A program made the translations under genes and the position numbers. A stretch of DNA of 64,000 nt from Cyprinodon diabolis (taxonomy: Eukaryota; Chordata; Actinopteri; Cyprinodontiformes; Cyprinodontidae): positions 3,393,552 to 3,457,551 of the forward strand of contig CM060080.1 of the NCBI GenBank assembly GCA_030533445.1. Reading direction: 5' to 3'. This document shows, one piece after another, positions 22,385-34,737 of the stretch. A model generated the notes under the pieces. That model saw nothing but the letters and a program-made list of their open reading frames with translations, had not been told where the DNA came from and did no database searches. Positions within the stretch are counted from its first letter, which is position 1, and every line of letters begins with the position of its first letter.

Positions 22385-22620
22385 CATTCCAAAACCACCA
22401 GGGTGGATGGAGAACATCCGCGAACATCATCTTTTGAATCTTTCTTTAGACACTCAACTGGATTTAAGTGTGGTCTTTGACTAGGCCATACTAACCTATT
22501 AGTTTGTTTTAATCTAACCCACTGTAGCTCTATTCCTCTGATTTGTGAATGATTAACTTTTCTTTTCTTGTTAATGACACCTTTAGGAGTCTCTTAATTT
22601 TCCATTTCATAGAAAGTTCC
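22385..22620. mobile_element. Tc1-like element relic
   Basis: GGATGGAGAACATC, AACTGGATTTAAGTGTGG and CTTTGACTAGGCCATACTAA match the order of conserved blocks at 54640-55010. They correspond to a well-known old Tc1-like family of fish. No frame is left. Confidence 0.55.
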
Positions 22621-22896
22621 CACATCAGCTTCATCATCATATTATAAAAAGCATTGAGACAGTTTTTGGCTTAACCATGCTACGTTGTTTGTATTTTCTT
22701 ACACAAACAAAGAGCACTGACACGTTTCATTACATCCAGAATATCAGAAGAAGTGATAGTGAGAAAACTTTGCAACGAAGCATCATCAAGTGTGACTTGC
22801 TAATATCCAAAGAGAAAACACATCAAAAAAGTGGATTTACCTTTTTGACATAAAGAAGAGGGTAAACGGCTCATTACTTCTAAATCTACAGATTTC

Positions 22897-23152
22897 TGCA
22901 CTGCAGAAATGTTTTTTCTTGAACTGTGGAGGTAAGTCAGACATTTTGCAAATGGTACAAGACAATTAACATTTAAAATAAGAAAAAACTATTCCATTGT
23001 CATATTTCAAGTGAATATTATCTGATTATCTTATATTAAGGGTAAAAATACTCATTCCATTGGCAAATATCTTTATTTACCTACTCAAATTAAGGGTAAG
23101 TACACTTAATTTAAGAAAATGTTACTCATTTATAGACTGTTTTTGCAATGCA
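22897..23152. mobile_element. Small MITE, family H copy 2
   Basis: Ends TGCACTGCAGAAA and TTTTTGCAATGCA are inverted copies with few mismatches. The interior shares CTCATTCCATTGGCAAA and CTACTCAAATTAAGGGTAA with 3750-4062. Confidence 0.7.
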
Positions 23153-24450
23153 TCATGTTTAAGTGACTTTTATTTTTGGACAATAATATACACATAAGAA
23201 AAATAAATACGACACTGTTTACTTACCCTGTGTTTCATATTTGTCTACCTGGCGTGGATCTATACCAATGACAGCCATCTTTACATCATATATTTTCTAA
23301 GGAACCATCATTAAAACATGACTCTGTAAAGATCACACTCGACAGAGTCATAGCTGACCAAAATAAAAGCCTTGACGACGACTCCACTCCACCCACTGGT
23401 ATCCTATCAGCGGTTCTCAATCACTTACTTCCAGTTCCGGTGTTTTGGGAACGATCTATTCTACTTTGTGTTGGTCTATTGCATTAAAATCAACATAAAA
23501 GCGCACTAGAATTAATAATAATGGGGAAAAGTTGCCAGTGTGAAAACCTTTGCAAGGCTGTGTTTTAATTTGAGTTGTTTAAGAGCAGAGACCGTTTGTC
23601 AAAAACAATTCCCAATTCATCTGCTCATGTAACATGTTTGATAACAACCCAGTAACTCAATCAAATCCTCCTCAGGTCAGTAAATAGGAGATATGTCTTT
23701 CTGGAAACTGGTTTCTTTGGAAGGCAGTTATGCAACCTTTCAGAAAAGAACGGAGACTAAATCTATTCCGATTTGATCAATCAAAGGATTCTCTGCATGT
23801 AACTTCTTTCATCTGAGATTTTTCGCTTGCATAAGGCACTCAGTGAACTTTAAGATAAAACTTGGAAATTCCTCCTGCTGCTTTGTCAGGCAGCCCAACA
23901 GAGCAGGAGATAAAAGGAAGCAGGAACATTCTGCATTTCTATTTTAGAAAAGTCCAAACCTTTGACAAAATTCTTTCTAAATAGAAAGATCATACAAGCA
24001 CCTCCATAGATGCAGAAAGACTATGCTTAAAGAGCGGCCGTTGGTGCTTTGACATGACGGGGAGAGTGAGAGCGCCCATCAGTGTGAGCGGGTGGGACTG
24101 AGTGAGTCATGTGTTCGCTCGGAGCTGAAAAGCACTTTTAGTTACAGCTCACTGAGTGAAGGACGCCAAGCCTCTAGTATCTGATGACAGATCTACCTGG
24201 ATGGGAACAGCAACAAGCAAAAGTGCCCCTAGACGTAGAAATACCTGCATAGATGCACACGGTTAAACACCTGACAACGGATCGGTCTCCAACAACAGTC
24301 TGTTTCTGACTCTCTTTATGTCAAGGCTACTTTTGAGCTTCACTGTTCAGCTGTTTTCCTGCCATCATAATTTCTAAAGTGATTTATTCTATTATCATGT
24401 GGAGAGTTAATGAGGATAAAACAGGGAGGAAAAACTAATCATTTCAAAAG
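23153..24450. other. Unassigned, apparently single-copy sequence
   Basis: No repeat or gene recognised. Confidence 0.4.
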
Positions 24451-24454
24451 TTAA

Positions 24455-25082
24455 AGGAAAAGTCCGGTCAGCCAGGAATAATCAATGGATCATTATCTAT
24501 ACCTAAAACGAATTATTTTGCAGGGATTTAATTAATTTAGCAGTAATCAGTGAGAAAAGGTAAATACTAATATTTTTTGTTGCGATCACCGAGTCTGGGA
24601 GCGGCCATTTTTGCCCAAATCTAGTAGCCCCTCCCTCCTGCCATCTTCCAGCAGTGACGTCACGGTGCGGTAAGCCTAGCGCCATTCTCCCCGCTTTACA
24701 AGCTAAATCAATGGGAACTACTAGACACATCTGCAATCAACAACAATTATTGAAGATTTCCAGAGGACTTCACCATTGAAATTCACCAGAGCTATAGTGA
24801 AACTGACAATGCCCACGTGCATGGCAGCTGGATGCTGGAATACATCGGGGAAAAGTGAAAAAAAGTTATTCCACCTTTCTGATTCCTGATCCTCCACGGA
24901 CGGGTTGGTCGTTGGATCGCCAACTTGAAGAGGGAGGATTTGCCATCGAACTTCTGGCCAGAGAAAAAACACGTAACATGTAGCCAACATTTGGAAGAAG
25001 AATGTTTTCAAGATGACTTGGATAATAGCGCGTTGTGACAAACACCAGATACAGCACTGGGACTTGATCAACAGCCGATACC
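24455..25082 (+). mobile_element. Family E (TTAA/THAP) element, copy 3 (truncated)
   Basis: The left end is intact: TTAA (24451-24454) then AGGAAAAGTCCGGTCAGC. It matches E1 and E2 in reverse orientation up to AACAGCCGATACC, where similarity ends. It contains a THAP gene remnant on the plus strand and TGACGTCACGGTGCGGTA, a block found in all copies. Confidence 0.8.
24809..25038 (+). pseudogene. Frameshifted THAP zinc finger in E3
   Basis: Starts ATG with MPTCMAAGCWNTSGK, the canonical THAP start (M-P-x-x-C-x4-C-x-N). The second half, WIANLKREDLPSNFWPEKKP to VICSQHLEEECF, is in another frame. A frame change lies before the conserved tryptophan, in the region CGGACGGGTTGGTCG. This copy also lacks two bases near the AAAAAAAG run compared with E1 and E2. 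Confidence 0.7.
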
Positions 25083-25237
25083 ACATAAACACAGCACTTG
25101 ATTTTTTATCTATACATTTAATTTTGATAGCTGGGAAAAATATTGCAATATATAGTATTGCAGCAAAATCGTGATATTGTATCGTGAACCGTGTATCGTA
25201 TCGCAACACCAATGCCAATATTCGCCCCTAAACTCCC

Positions 25238-25800
25238 TTAATTCAATTCAGTTTTTTTCTATAGCGCCAATTCACATCATGTCACCTCAAGGAACTTTCC
25301 AGTTCACCAGATCATCCAGTCAGATTGATTAGAAGTTTTCTATCTAAGGAAAACCAGTTGATTGCATCGACTCATTGACTCTTCAGCAATCCCTCACACT
25401 AAGCATGCTTGTAGCGACAGTGGAGAGGAAAAACTCCCTTTGAACAGGAAGAAACCTCCAGCAGAACCAGGCTCAGTGTGAGCGGCCATCTGCTGAGGCC
25501 GACTGCTTCTGTCTCCTTGAACACCAGAGACACAAAAAGCAGCTGTTAAAGGCGGCTTCGTCCAGGAAACACACAGCCAGGCAGACGAGCTCCGAGCCAG
25601 CTCCCATGTCAGAGGATGAAGAGAGCACATCCAGTTAGTCACAGTCAGAGAAACAGGACTACACTGAAAAACAGGCTGATCTCCAACATCTAGAAACAAA
25701 GGTGTTGATGGCAGCAGCACAGCTGATATTTCTCTCCAGGATGGAGTCACAGCCAAACAGGAACAGACCAGATGAAGCTACTAAAAAAAGCAGAGAGAGC
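25238..25800 (-). repeat. Family A repeat, copy 3
   Basis: Full 3' region and most of the body in reverse orientation, from AATTCAATTCAGTTT to GCAGAGAGAGC. Compared with the copy at 396-1057 it has a rearrangement near 25500-25530, where the sequence jumps within the repeat. Confidence 0.85.
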
Positions 25801-27544
25801 ATAAAGAGAAGCACCTTCTCCTGGTCAGACCCTGTAATTCAGTTAAAGGGTGGAGTCAAGAGTTTAAAAAAATATGCACACCCAGGAGAAGGAAGGGGTC
25901 ACTCCAGTGGCTGGAAGTTGGCCGCCATTCAGCTGGCATTTGACTGGGAATGTCTGCTACTGTAGATCGTAAGTTTATTTCCTCAGGTTCGCTGCAGAGA
26001 CGCCGTTTACACATCACAGTTTGCTGTCTTTCTGGCACGAAGCTTCCTTCCAACGAGCTTCTGTGAACCAGGCTGACGCTGCTCCAGTTGGCCAATGCAA
26101 ACCCCCGTCCAGGATACTACACTCTACTGTACTTTACTGTTATATTGCCTCCCACACACACAGACTCATAAAAGGATATGTGAGTGGGCTTTTATACAAG
26201 ACTTGATGGAAGAAATCATGATTCATCTGCGCTATTTCAAGGAGGTCCAAGTTTGTAACTCCTGCAACATCACTCTGCATCCTCTTCTCTGCTATTTCTG
26301 GACCAACGGGTAACTGAGGCAAGAAGAAAAATTCAACCACTAACAAACTGCCAACACTGACACCATCCGCTCCTAAATCTAACCCAGATATCAATTACAG
26401 CCAATCAGGATGTAGGTTATAAAGCAACGACACTTGTATTCATAGGTCTCTAGGACCGAGTTTGTTTTGCTTCTTAAATAAAATTCTATCTAAGCAGTGA
26501 AGACAAAATTAATAGGGAGTATCTATCAAAAATAAAAATGTATATTTTACAAACAACTGAAAGCAGTTTAACTAGAGTTGGTCCTTAACTGTGGTACAAT
26601 TCCCTCTCATAACTTAGAAACGATGCAGTTTGTTCTACAGCCAGCAAACTGCCAGGACAGTCGCCTGGTAAATGGGTCTGCAAACACATTTGGAAATTAA
26701 ACTTTTAAAACTGAACACTCTATCAAAATGAATAAATCTTGAGAGTCAATTAAAGTAGATGGAATTAATTTTCTACGCAGCAGGTCATTCATAACTTATT
26801 TTCTACCTTTATATTATGTCACAATGTTTTTTGGCATCATGTAGCCCTAATAGAGAATATATGGAAAAACCGGTTTTGCATATTTATTTGTAAAGAAATT
26901 ATATCTTTAAAATCTTGAAATCAGTCTGACCTTAGTCTTGCAATGAATTGAGGATATATAAAGGTGTTTATATTAACCTGATTTAGTCTATAGGCTTATC
27001 TATAGCCGGACCCAGTATTGCTTTAAAGCTGCTGTAACACATATGTATAGCTTTAGTCCAGAAAGTGGAGGATACATTCCCATGAGGGTCTTTGTCAGAT
27101 TAAAACCACTTTTTGAAATATAACAACCTTAAAGCCAGCGTTTGGGTATTTATTAGTCTGATTGAACATTCTAGCCCTCAATGTCATATTTCACTTGTTT
27201 TGAGTGGAAAATCTTTATAATCAACCTGACAATAATCATTATAATCAAATGTCTATAATTATTCTGTGTTTCAATAAGTGAAAAGAGTTACTGAAGTAAA
27301 TAGAACTGATATCCCAATCCATCTGATACTACTGTAAACACGAAGCCGGTCATAGCAGACGACTGGGTACACTAAGCCCGGTTCTGGTTATCGGTCATTT
27401 TTCTCTCCCCTGTCACTACGTGCATGCTCTGTACAAGGGACTGCTTTTAACCAACCATAATGCCAGTGACTGAATGTAATCTGTGGCAAAGAAATGGCCA
27501 GATGACTTATATTAAAATTCAACAACGAGAATACAATAGGCTGC
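25801..27544. other. Unassigned sequence
   Basis: No named repeat or gene. AT-rich after 26450. Confidence 0.4.
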
Positions 27545-27561
27545 AACTGCAATCCTCTGTG

Positions 27562-28651
27562 AGACGACGACTGAACGCAATCCCCTGATATTCGACGGCT
27601 GGACATGATCCGCCGCAAGTCAAAGGCTGGACACGATCCGCCGCAATCCACTGTAAGTCAACGGCTGGAAGCGAACCGCCGCAATCCGCTGTAAGTCAAT
27701 GGCTGGAAGCGATCCGCGGCAATCCGCTCTAATTCAAAGGCTGGACGCGATCCACCGCAAGTCAACGGCTGGACACGATCCACCACGATCCGTCGCAAGT
27801 CAAAGGCTGGACACGATCCGCCGCAATCCACTGTAAGTCAACGGCTGGACGCGATCCGCAGCAAGTCAAAGGCTGAACACGATCCACCGCGATCCGCCGC
27901 AAGTTAAAGGCTGGACACGATCCAACACGATCCGTCGCAAGTCAACGGCTGGACACGATCCACCACGATCCGTCGCAAGTGAAAGGCTGGACACGATCCG
28001 CCGCAATCCACTGTAAGTCAACGGCTGGACGCGATCCGCAGCAAGTCAAAGGCTGAACACGATCCACCGCGATCCGCCGCAAGTTAAAGGCTGGACACGA
28101 TCCGCCGCAATCCACTGTAAGTCAACGGCTGGATGCGATCCGCCGCAATCGGCCGTAAGTCAACGGCTGGGCGCGATCTCCCACAATCTGCCATAAGTCA
28201 ACGGCTAGACGCAATCTGCCGTTAGTCAACGGCTCGACGCAATCTGCCGTTAGTCAACGGCTCGACGCAACCTGCCGTAAACCTGCCGTAAGTCAACGGC
28301 TTGACGCAACCTGCCGTAAACCTGCCGTAAGTCAACGGCTCAACGCAACCTGCCGTAAGTCAACGGCTCGAGGCAACCTGCCGTAAGTCAACGGCTCGAG
28401 GCAACCTGCCGTAAGTCAACGGCTCGAGGCAACCTGCCGTAAGTCAACGGCTCGAGGCAACCTGCCGCAAGTCAACGGCTCGACGCAATCTGCCGTAAGT
28501 CAACGGCTCGACGCAATCTGCTGTAAGTCAACGGCTGGACGCAGTCTGCTGTAAGTCAACGGCTCGACGCAGTCTGCTGTAAGTCAACGGCTGGACGCAG
28601 TCTGCTGTAAGTCAACGGCTGGACGCAGTCTGCCATAAGTCAACGGCTGGA
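27562..28651. repeat. 28-bp-unit minisatellite
   Basis: About 1.1 kb of head-to-tail units built on AAGTCAACGGCTSGACGC with a variable part (GATCCGCCGCAA in the first half; AACCTGCCGT or AATCTGCTGT in the second). The right half is regular at 28 bp; the left half has longer composite units. The array is GC-rich relative to its flanks. There are no spacers, so it is not a CRISPR array. Confidence 0.92.
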
Positions 28652-30540
28652 TATAATTTACTTCCTTTGATAGAAAACTTTAAACAAATCTTAATAATAA
28701 ACTAAACTACATAATTTCCAAACTAGAATAAATTTGATCTTTGGGTAGTTTGACAAATTGGTGCAATAAAACTAAACTGTATTGTCCTGAAATTGCAGAA
28801 TGGGTTTGAATCAGTTGCCTCCACTTAAAAGGATAAAACTTATGATGCATTTTATTCCCTCCACCCCTCCTGATAATAATAATTTTACACATTTCATTTC
28901 TTTAACCCTCAGTTCCCTACACTTGAGACACCAGTAGCCATGTTCTGTATTTCACACATATATATGCCACACCGACAGCAGGGCTATTAGGGGAGAGGCA
29001 GTAACATTACCAATGACAGGCCAGCTTTGACATTCCCAGTGGTCTGATTCTCCCAGGCAGAAAACCTCAATATTTTAATGTAATCCCCAGAGCAGTTATT
29101 TTGCCACTCAGTAATCCCCAGGTCCAGTGCTTAGGCTGATAATGACCCTTATTGGACACCCATAATGATTAGTTTTTGGTTTCACCCAAAGCAGAGCGGG
29201 CAGCTTCACAGGGCGGTTGCAGCGTTCTGCTGAATGGAAAACCAATCATGTGTTTTAAGAGAGAAGAGAAATAATATTATTAATTCAAGTGACAACTCCT
29301 GGATAGAAAATCTCCTCCAAACGTTATTTCTTGGCAGTAAAGGCGTCATTTAACTCTTTAAAACAGGTGGTGGTTTCAACTGCTGAAAATGTATCGCATC
29401 GCTGTATAAAATGTTTCTGGAAATAAGAGGGCATCTTGCTGGGAATCAAACCTCCTTTGAGCCAACCTAACCAAACCAAACTGGGTATAATTTCCCAGGA
29501 CTGAAAAGGCAAGGCTGAAGCCGTAATCAGGGGAAACTTAGGCATTTCACTCTTGACTTTAGTTAAGGCTTTCAGATGTTTTCCTTTTGGTTTTTCCCCA
29601 ACAAACTCCTGCCCTTCGCCACACAAGTGGTAAAATAAAATACCAAAGGAAATTCTTTTCACACATCTACCCTCCTGGTGAGCTTCCATGCAGGAGCCTG
29701 TGCCCAGTCCAGAGGAAAGTGGGTTCACAGCAGGCTGGCATGATCTGCAGCAGGCTGGGAAGACAAGCCGCACTGAAAAGTCATCAGGGATATTTCCCCC
29801 CCCTTTTTTGTCTCCTTCGTGTCTGAAACAGGTCAAGGCAGGTCCCCTCTGTCTCCATTCCCTCCCTTGTGCTGCTCTTTACGAGCCCCACCTGGCACAT
29901 TAGCTCTCCACCACCACAAGCAGCTTGTCTGCTGCTTTTACATGCATAAGCATTCATGTCTTACTGTTCTGGAGAAAGGAGCACAGGACATGTACTGTTC
30001 AGACTCTGCAACCACGTTTTTCAGGCATGCAGACAACACAGCAGAGCACTTTCAATCACACGGGAGCAAAAGGCAAACACAGATACTCAAACAGAAAGTT
30101 CACTTCACCAAGTATTTACAACTTCCGACCTGATGAGTCAGTTTTAATTATCTCGTGATATATGCTCAACCAGGCAGCAAAAAATGGCTGCCAGAGAGTT
30201 TCAGTTATATGGACAAGAAATAACAGGCATCAGGCTGAGGTGTGTCTATCTCCTTGCCTTTTGTACCCAGCAGATTTTTAGGTCAGAAGGCATAATTCAA
30301 CAAACTGCCTTTCTTTTTAAATAAAAGCAATTAACGAGCCGTTTAATCCTCAATTTTTCCAGGGTGCCTTTATATTGTGGATCAGACGTGTAGCCGACCT
30401 CTAATTCCACTTCAATGGTTATCCATGGATTTCCAAATTGGTTTTATGATCTTTCAAGCTATGGACAAAAAAAATAAGTCTGTCTAGGTCTCAGTATGTG
30501 ATTGAATTCATAACCCATCTCCAGTCTGGTCATATTCAAA
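28652..30540. other. Unassigned, apparently single-copy sequence
   Basis: No repeat family recurs here. A 170-codon frame (29324-29836, minus) and several 70-100-codon plus frames overlap each other without any recognisable domain. The stretch may be intronic. Confidence 0.4.
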
Positions 30541-31337
30541 ATTCAAACTTCTGAAAGTTCTTTAAATATCAATTTTTTTTTTTACATACTGTTCAATAAA
30601 TGATCAGTGTTTTGAATTCAGAGTAATTTTCATGTGAATGTGCTTTACTGGAGGCATCCATGTTTGTCAAAGAACACTACTGCCACCTACTGGTTAGTGA
30701 CGTCACGGTGCGGTATCGGCTGTTGATCAAGTCCCAGTGCTGTATCTGGTGTTTGTCACAACGCGCTATTATCCAAGTCATCTTGAAAACATTCTTCTTC
30801 CAAATGTTGGCTACATATTACGGGTTTTTTCTCTGGCCAGAAGTTCGATGGCAAATCCTCCCTCTTCAAGTTGGCGATCCAACGACCAACCCGTCCGTGG
30901 AGGATCAGGAATCAGAAAGGTGGAATAACTCTTATTTTCACTTTTACCCGATGTATTCCAGCATCCAGCTGCCATGCACGTGGGCATTGTCAGTTTCACT
31001 ATAGCTCTGGTGAATTTCAATGGTGAAGTCCTCTGGAAATCTTCAATAATTGTTGTTGATTGCATATGTGTCTAGTAGTTCCCATTGATTTAGCTTGTAA
31101 AGCGGGGAGAATGGCGCTAGGCTTACCGCACTGTGACGTCACTGCTGGAAGATGGCAGGAGGGAGGGGTTACTATATTTGGGCAAAAATGGCCGCTCCCG
31201 GATAAGTGATCATGATGAAAATTATAATTTAATTTTTTTACTGATTAATGCTGAATTCATTAAATAACCTCGAACGTATTAGTTTTAGTATAAATATTGA
31301 TCCATTGATTTTTTTCCTTGCTGACCAGACTTCTCCT
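30541..31337 (-). mobile_element. Family E (TTAA/THAP) element, copy 1
   Basis: The right end is GCTGACCAGACTTCTCCT followed by TTAA (31338-31341). The left end begins inside the element at CAAACTTCTGAAAGTTC, so the left terminal repeat is lost. Body colinear with E2 over about 700 bp. The gene remnant is on the minus strand. Confidence 0.8.
30756..30987 (-). pseudogene. Frameshifted THAP zinc finger in E1
   Basis: MPTCMAAGCWNTSGK and SYSTFLIPDPP are in one frame. The rest of the THAP finger (WIANLKRED, FWPEKKPVICSQHLEEECF, stop) is in another. The C-x4-C and C-x2-H zinc ligands are all present but split by the frame change near 30885. Copies E2 and E3 change frame at the same place, so the element spread after this defect or the join was once a splice. 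Confidence 0.72.
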
Positions 31338-31628
31338 TTAAAACTCTTAAAGCAACACTGTGTACATTTTATGCCACTAGGGGTGCTAGACCTGTAACTT
31401 CCAGGTTTAGCATTCATGAAAGCAACTGGCAACCGTAGGGGTCCCAATCTGATATTAGGTTAAAAAAAAAAACTATTATCGGATTATATTAGGCTGCATC
31501 TAAAATCTCCAATATTGTCAAGGTGCTAGAAACACTTTGTTTCTATTTAAAGTTTCTGTAACCCGTTGATTGATATTACACAGGTAACTTGTTCTCATCC
31601 AATTTGCTGTAGTTGACTTTGACACTTG

Positions 31629-32260
31629 GGCCCCGTCCACACAAAGTCAAAACGAACACGTAATGCTAATATTTTCCAGAATGTTTGTCATAAAGATGGA
31701 GACGTAAAATAAATGTGATCGTCCACACGAATCCATGAAAACGCTGCAAAATGTATGCCAGGCCTGCAAGTGGCGCTGTGGTGCCAAAGCAAAAATAGGC
31801 GACGAAATGTTGGGCATGCGCACTAATATTTATACATGGTTGCCCTGCGCGTCCATTTTCGTGGTTCAGTCAAATTCAGGTGCTGAACTATGTGGTCGAT
31901 ATTGCTCTGTTCTTCCTGGAGATATTCCAGAAGAAGAAGATTCTGTTGTAAGCCCGACAGCAGGGTGAGTAACATGAGCAGCAACCATTCAACACAGTAC
32001 GGCGCCATTGTTGTTGTTATACTGTGTCGCGCATGCGTGTTTAGAGGCGACGCTATGACGCGTGCGTGTAAGAAAAAAAATTCGGTTAGAGCTTAAAGAT
32101 GGAACCGCAAAAACGGCGTTTCAAAATCTTCCCACTCTGAAGGCTTAATAAAAAATAGATCGTTTACAGACCCCCGAAACGCCGGCTTCGTATGGATGAG
32201 GCTGGTTTGGTGAAAAATTTGTGCGTTTAGGCCAGGGTTCGGCTTCGTGTGGACGGGGCC
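31629..32260. mobile_element. MITE with GGCCCCGTCCACAC ends
   Basis: Ends GGCCCCGTCCACACAAAG and the complement of GGCCCCGTCCACACGAAGCC, flanked by TTG on both sides (31626-31628, 32261-32263), a 3-bp duplication. The interior has CGCATGCGT/GGGCATGCGCAC words near both ends. A 3-bp duplication would suit PIF/Harbinger, but no transposase is present and TTG differs from the usual TWA. Confidence 0.75.
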
Positions 32261-32263
32261 TTG

Positions 32264-34737
32264 ATCAAGCCATTTTTAACTTTCTACAGTGCATGTGCGC
32301 CAGGTCAGCCAGGCTAACAATGAGTGTTTAACGACTGCCTTTGCAGAGGAATGGGCCAGTTATTGGGTATTGCAAGCCAATAATGACCTCAACGACTTCC
32401 ATTATTGAGGGGTGGCGCTGGTTTTTCAGTCTCAATTTGGATGTTTTCTAAGCCATTACAAGGCTTTTGTTTGGCTATTCTATAAAACCCTGGAACTCAA
32501 CGCTAATCCAGACATCTTGAATTGAGAAAGCTTCCTGGATGGGAAGCGAAACGTCTTCAAACTTGGAAAACAAACTCCAGTGGAATGCTTTTTAACTGAC
32601 TTTTTGAATGACTATGATCTGGATGACTGAGAATCTTTACCAGCATTTTACAGTACAAAGTTAGAAATAAAAGCATGAACGATTTGTGCTGATGATATCG
32701 CATTGGGTCAATATAGGTATCGGTCAGTTCAGCATTGTATCGGAAATGAAAAAGCTGTATCGGGACAGCCATAGCATTGCTGCACTGTTGCAAAATTAAA
32801 CAGTCTGCCTCTGCTTTTTTAATCTGCTAGCAGAACATTTTTACTCTGGACCAGCAGATGCTTCAAGAATTTGAGAAATCTGAGAAATGTAACATGCAGA
32901 AGAAGCCACTTCTCAGCTTGATCACGCTACCAAGACCTGGCAACACCTGAGCTCTGTTCACTAGACTGCACCATACTAACCCTGCTGATGCAGAATCCTT
33001 TCCTGTCAACGATGGCATCATAAACATAAACAAATATTAACAGATTTTGGACTGATCAAAATGTATAAAACAATGATTTATATATTTTTTTTAAGTAAAA
33101 TTATTCCTTTAATGTACATCACTGTAAATGTTCTCTGAATGAATCGTTTTAACATTTTAAGGAGAGGCTGTAGTTATAACCTCTAAGACAGATATTTGAT
33201 ATAAGATTATGCTAATTAAAAGACCAATTTAGATATTGACATTGACTAAGATAAGCTATAAATACTACATATACTTTTAGGTCTTTGGTTTTGTTGTCAA
33301 TATACATGGGAGTGAAACCAGGGTGTTTATACTTAGTGAATCGTATAGCGATGTTATGGGAATCTGATTGACTTGCAAACTTTTGATGACAGAAAATCTG
33401 GCAAGAAATAAAGTGTGTTTTTTTTCTTTTTTTTATGGCCACACATAATTCAAACATTATAGCAGAAAAACTAGTTTTGACTTTGTTTCTGGAAGATTCC
33501 AGTTGCAAGCAAGGGGCACAGATTTCAATATTTCAAGCTGGACCCAGAGTCGGGCTTTGGATTAATCTACTGCTGTAGATTACACAAACATTATTGTTTT
33601 CAATTGATTTTCTAAAAAAAGTGTATGTTCAATCTTAGTTCTTCCTTTCCATTTCCACCATTTGCAAAATGTATAAATAGCATTTTATTTTGCTTGCCTA
33701 CACATCTACAGTTCAAGGGGTTTTCCAGTACAGTGACATTGCATGCTGACATACCACTTTATCTTCCTTATCATCTGCTCTCTTATAAACAGAGGAGAGC
33801 GATTTTATCTAAATTCTGCCCTCCTGGGTTTACTGGAATGATGATGATGGTATAGTGTGTAGTGAAGATGCACACACAGAGTAGGACCAGGCTCATAATA
33901 CCGCTGATAACCCAGTTCTGAAGAAAACCTCTAAAAGAGAGACACTGGAAAGCTCAATATCCTGAGAGGTTGGAGTAATTAGAACAAACACAAAGGAAAA
34001 AACACCAGTGGATGTACTGAAACAAACTGATCTATTGAGTTATAATCTATGTGATGTCACTAATTGGGCAAAATCTGATCTTGATATTTTGTTGTACTAT
34101 TGTGATTCTTCACAGTCTTTCTCAGCTGCATGTCAAAGCAATCATAGACCCACAAATACTGCTGCTGCAAACTATAAACATTTAAAAGCTTTCTTTAGGA
34201 CGCCTTTAAGTATAAAGAAGAGTGATTTATATCACTAAACATCCCACGGTGATCACATTTAATCATATGCTTTGAATTTGTCAAATCTCCCAATGGAAAA
34301 CAAAAGAGAAAGAAAAAGAAGAAGAAAGTAAAAATACATTATTTGGCAATTCACCAATTTTCTTTTGAAATTTTTAAACATTAATTCTAAATTATCAATG
34401 AGATGATAAATCAAAATCTTATGTTGAGATGATAAATGATGTGATAAATGCCCAACCCAGATTTATGTTGTTCAAAATTATTAAAAGCTACAATGAAACT
34501 AAGTTTGTTGGTACAGAAAAGCCTGCAGCTATAAGGGGACATTTTGGATAAGGAAGTACCTGAAATCTTCCACAGTTCAGAAACTAAAAGGAATGTCCTA
34601 AAACTCCCCATGGTGATCAGAACAGAGGGAAACAGCCCAGAATCTGTGCATCCAAATTTAACAGACACCAAAACATCAGCTTCCAGAACACCAAGCTACG
34701 GAAGAGGATTAGGGACACTGAAAAAAATTTTTTAAAT
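32264..34737. other. Mostly unassigned sequence
   Basis: Contains a family G fragment (32372-32640, listed separately) and a short relic at about 32690-32770 with ATAGGTATCGGTCAG and TGTATCGGGACAGCC, typical of hAT-type MITE interiors. The remainder is unnamed and AT-rich. Confidence 0.4.
32372..32640. repeat. Family G element, right half
   Basis: Contains AACTCAACGCTAATCCAGAC, then GCTTCCTGGATGGGAAGCGA, then AACTTGGAAAACAAACTCCA, and ends with GATGACTGAGAATCTTTACC. Only one inverted arm is present. Confidence 0.75.

Noticed and set aside
27562..28651. Regular 28-bp direct repeats resembling a CRISPR array
   Set aside because: Units are contiguous with no unique spacers, and the DNA is vertebrate.
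29324..29836. 170-codon minus-strand open frame
   Set aside because: No recognisable domain, overlapping frames of similar quality on the other strand, and no splice or promoter context.
31735..31968. 77-codon frame inside the GGCCCCGTCC MITE
   Set aside because: No domain and lies in a non-autonomous element; not supported as a gene.
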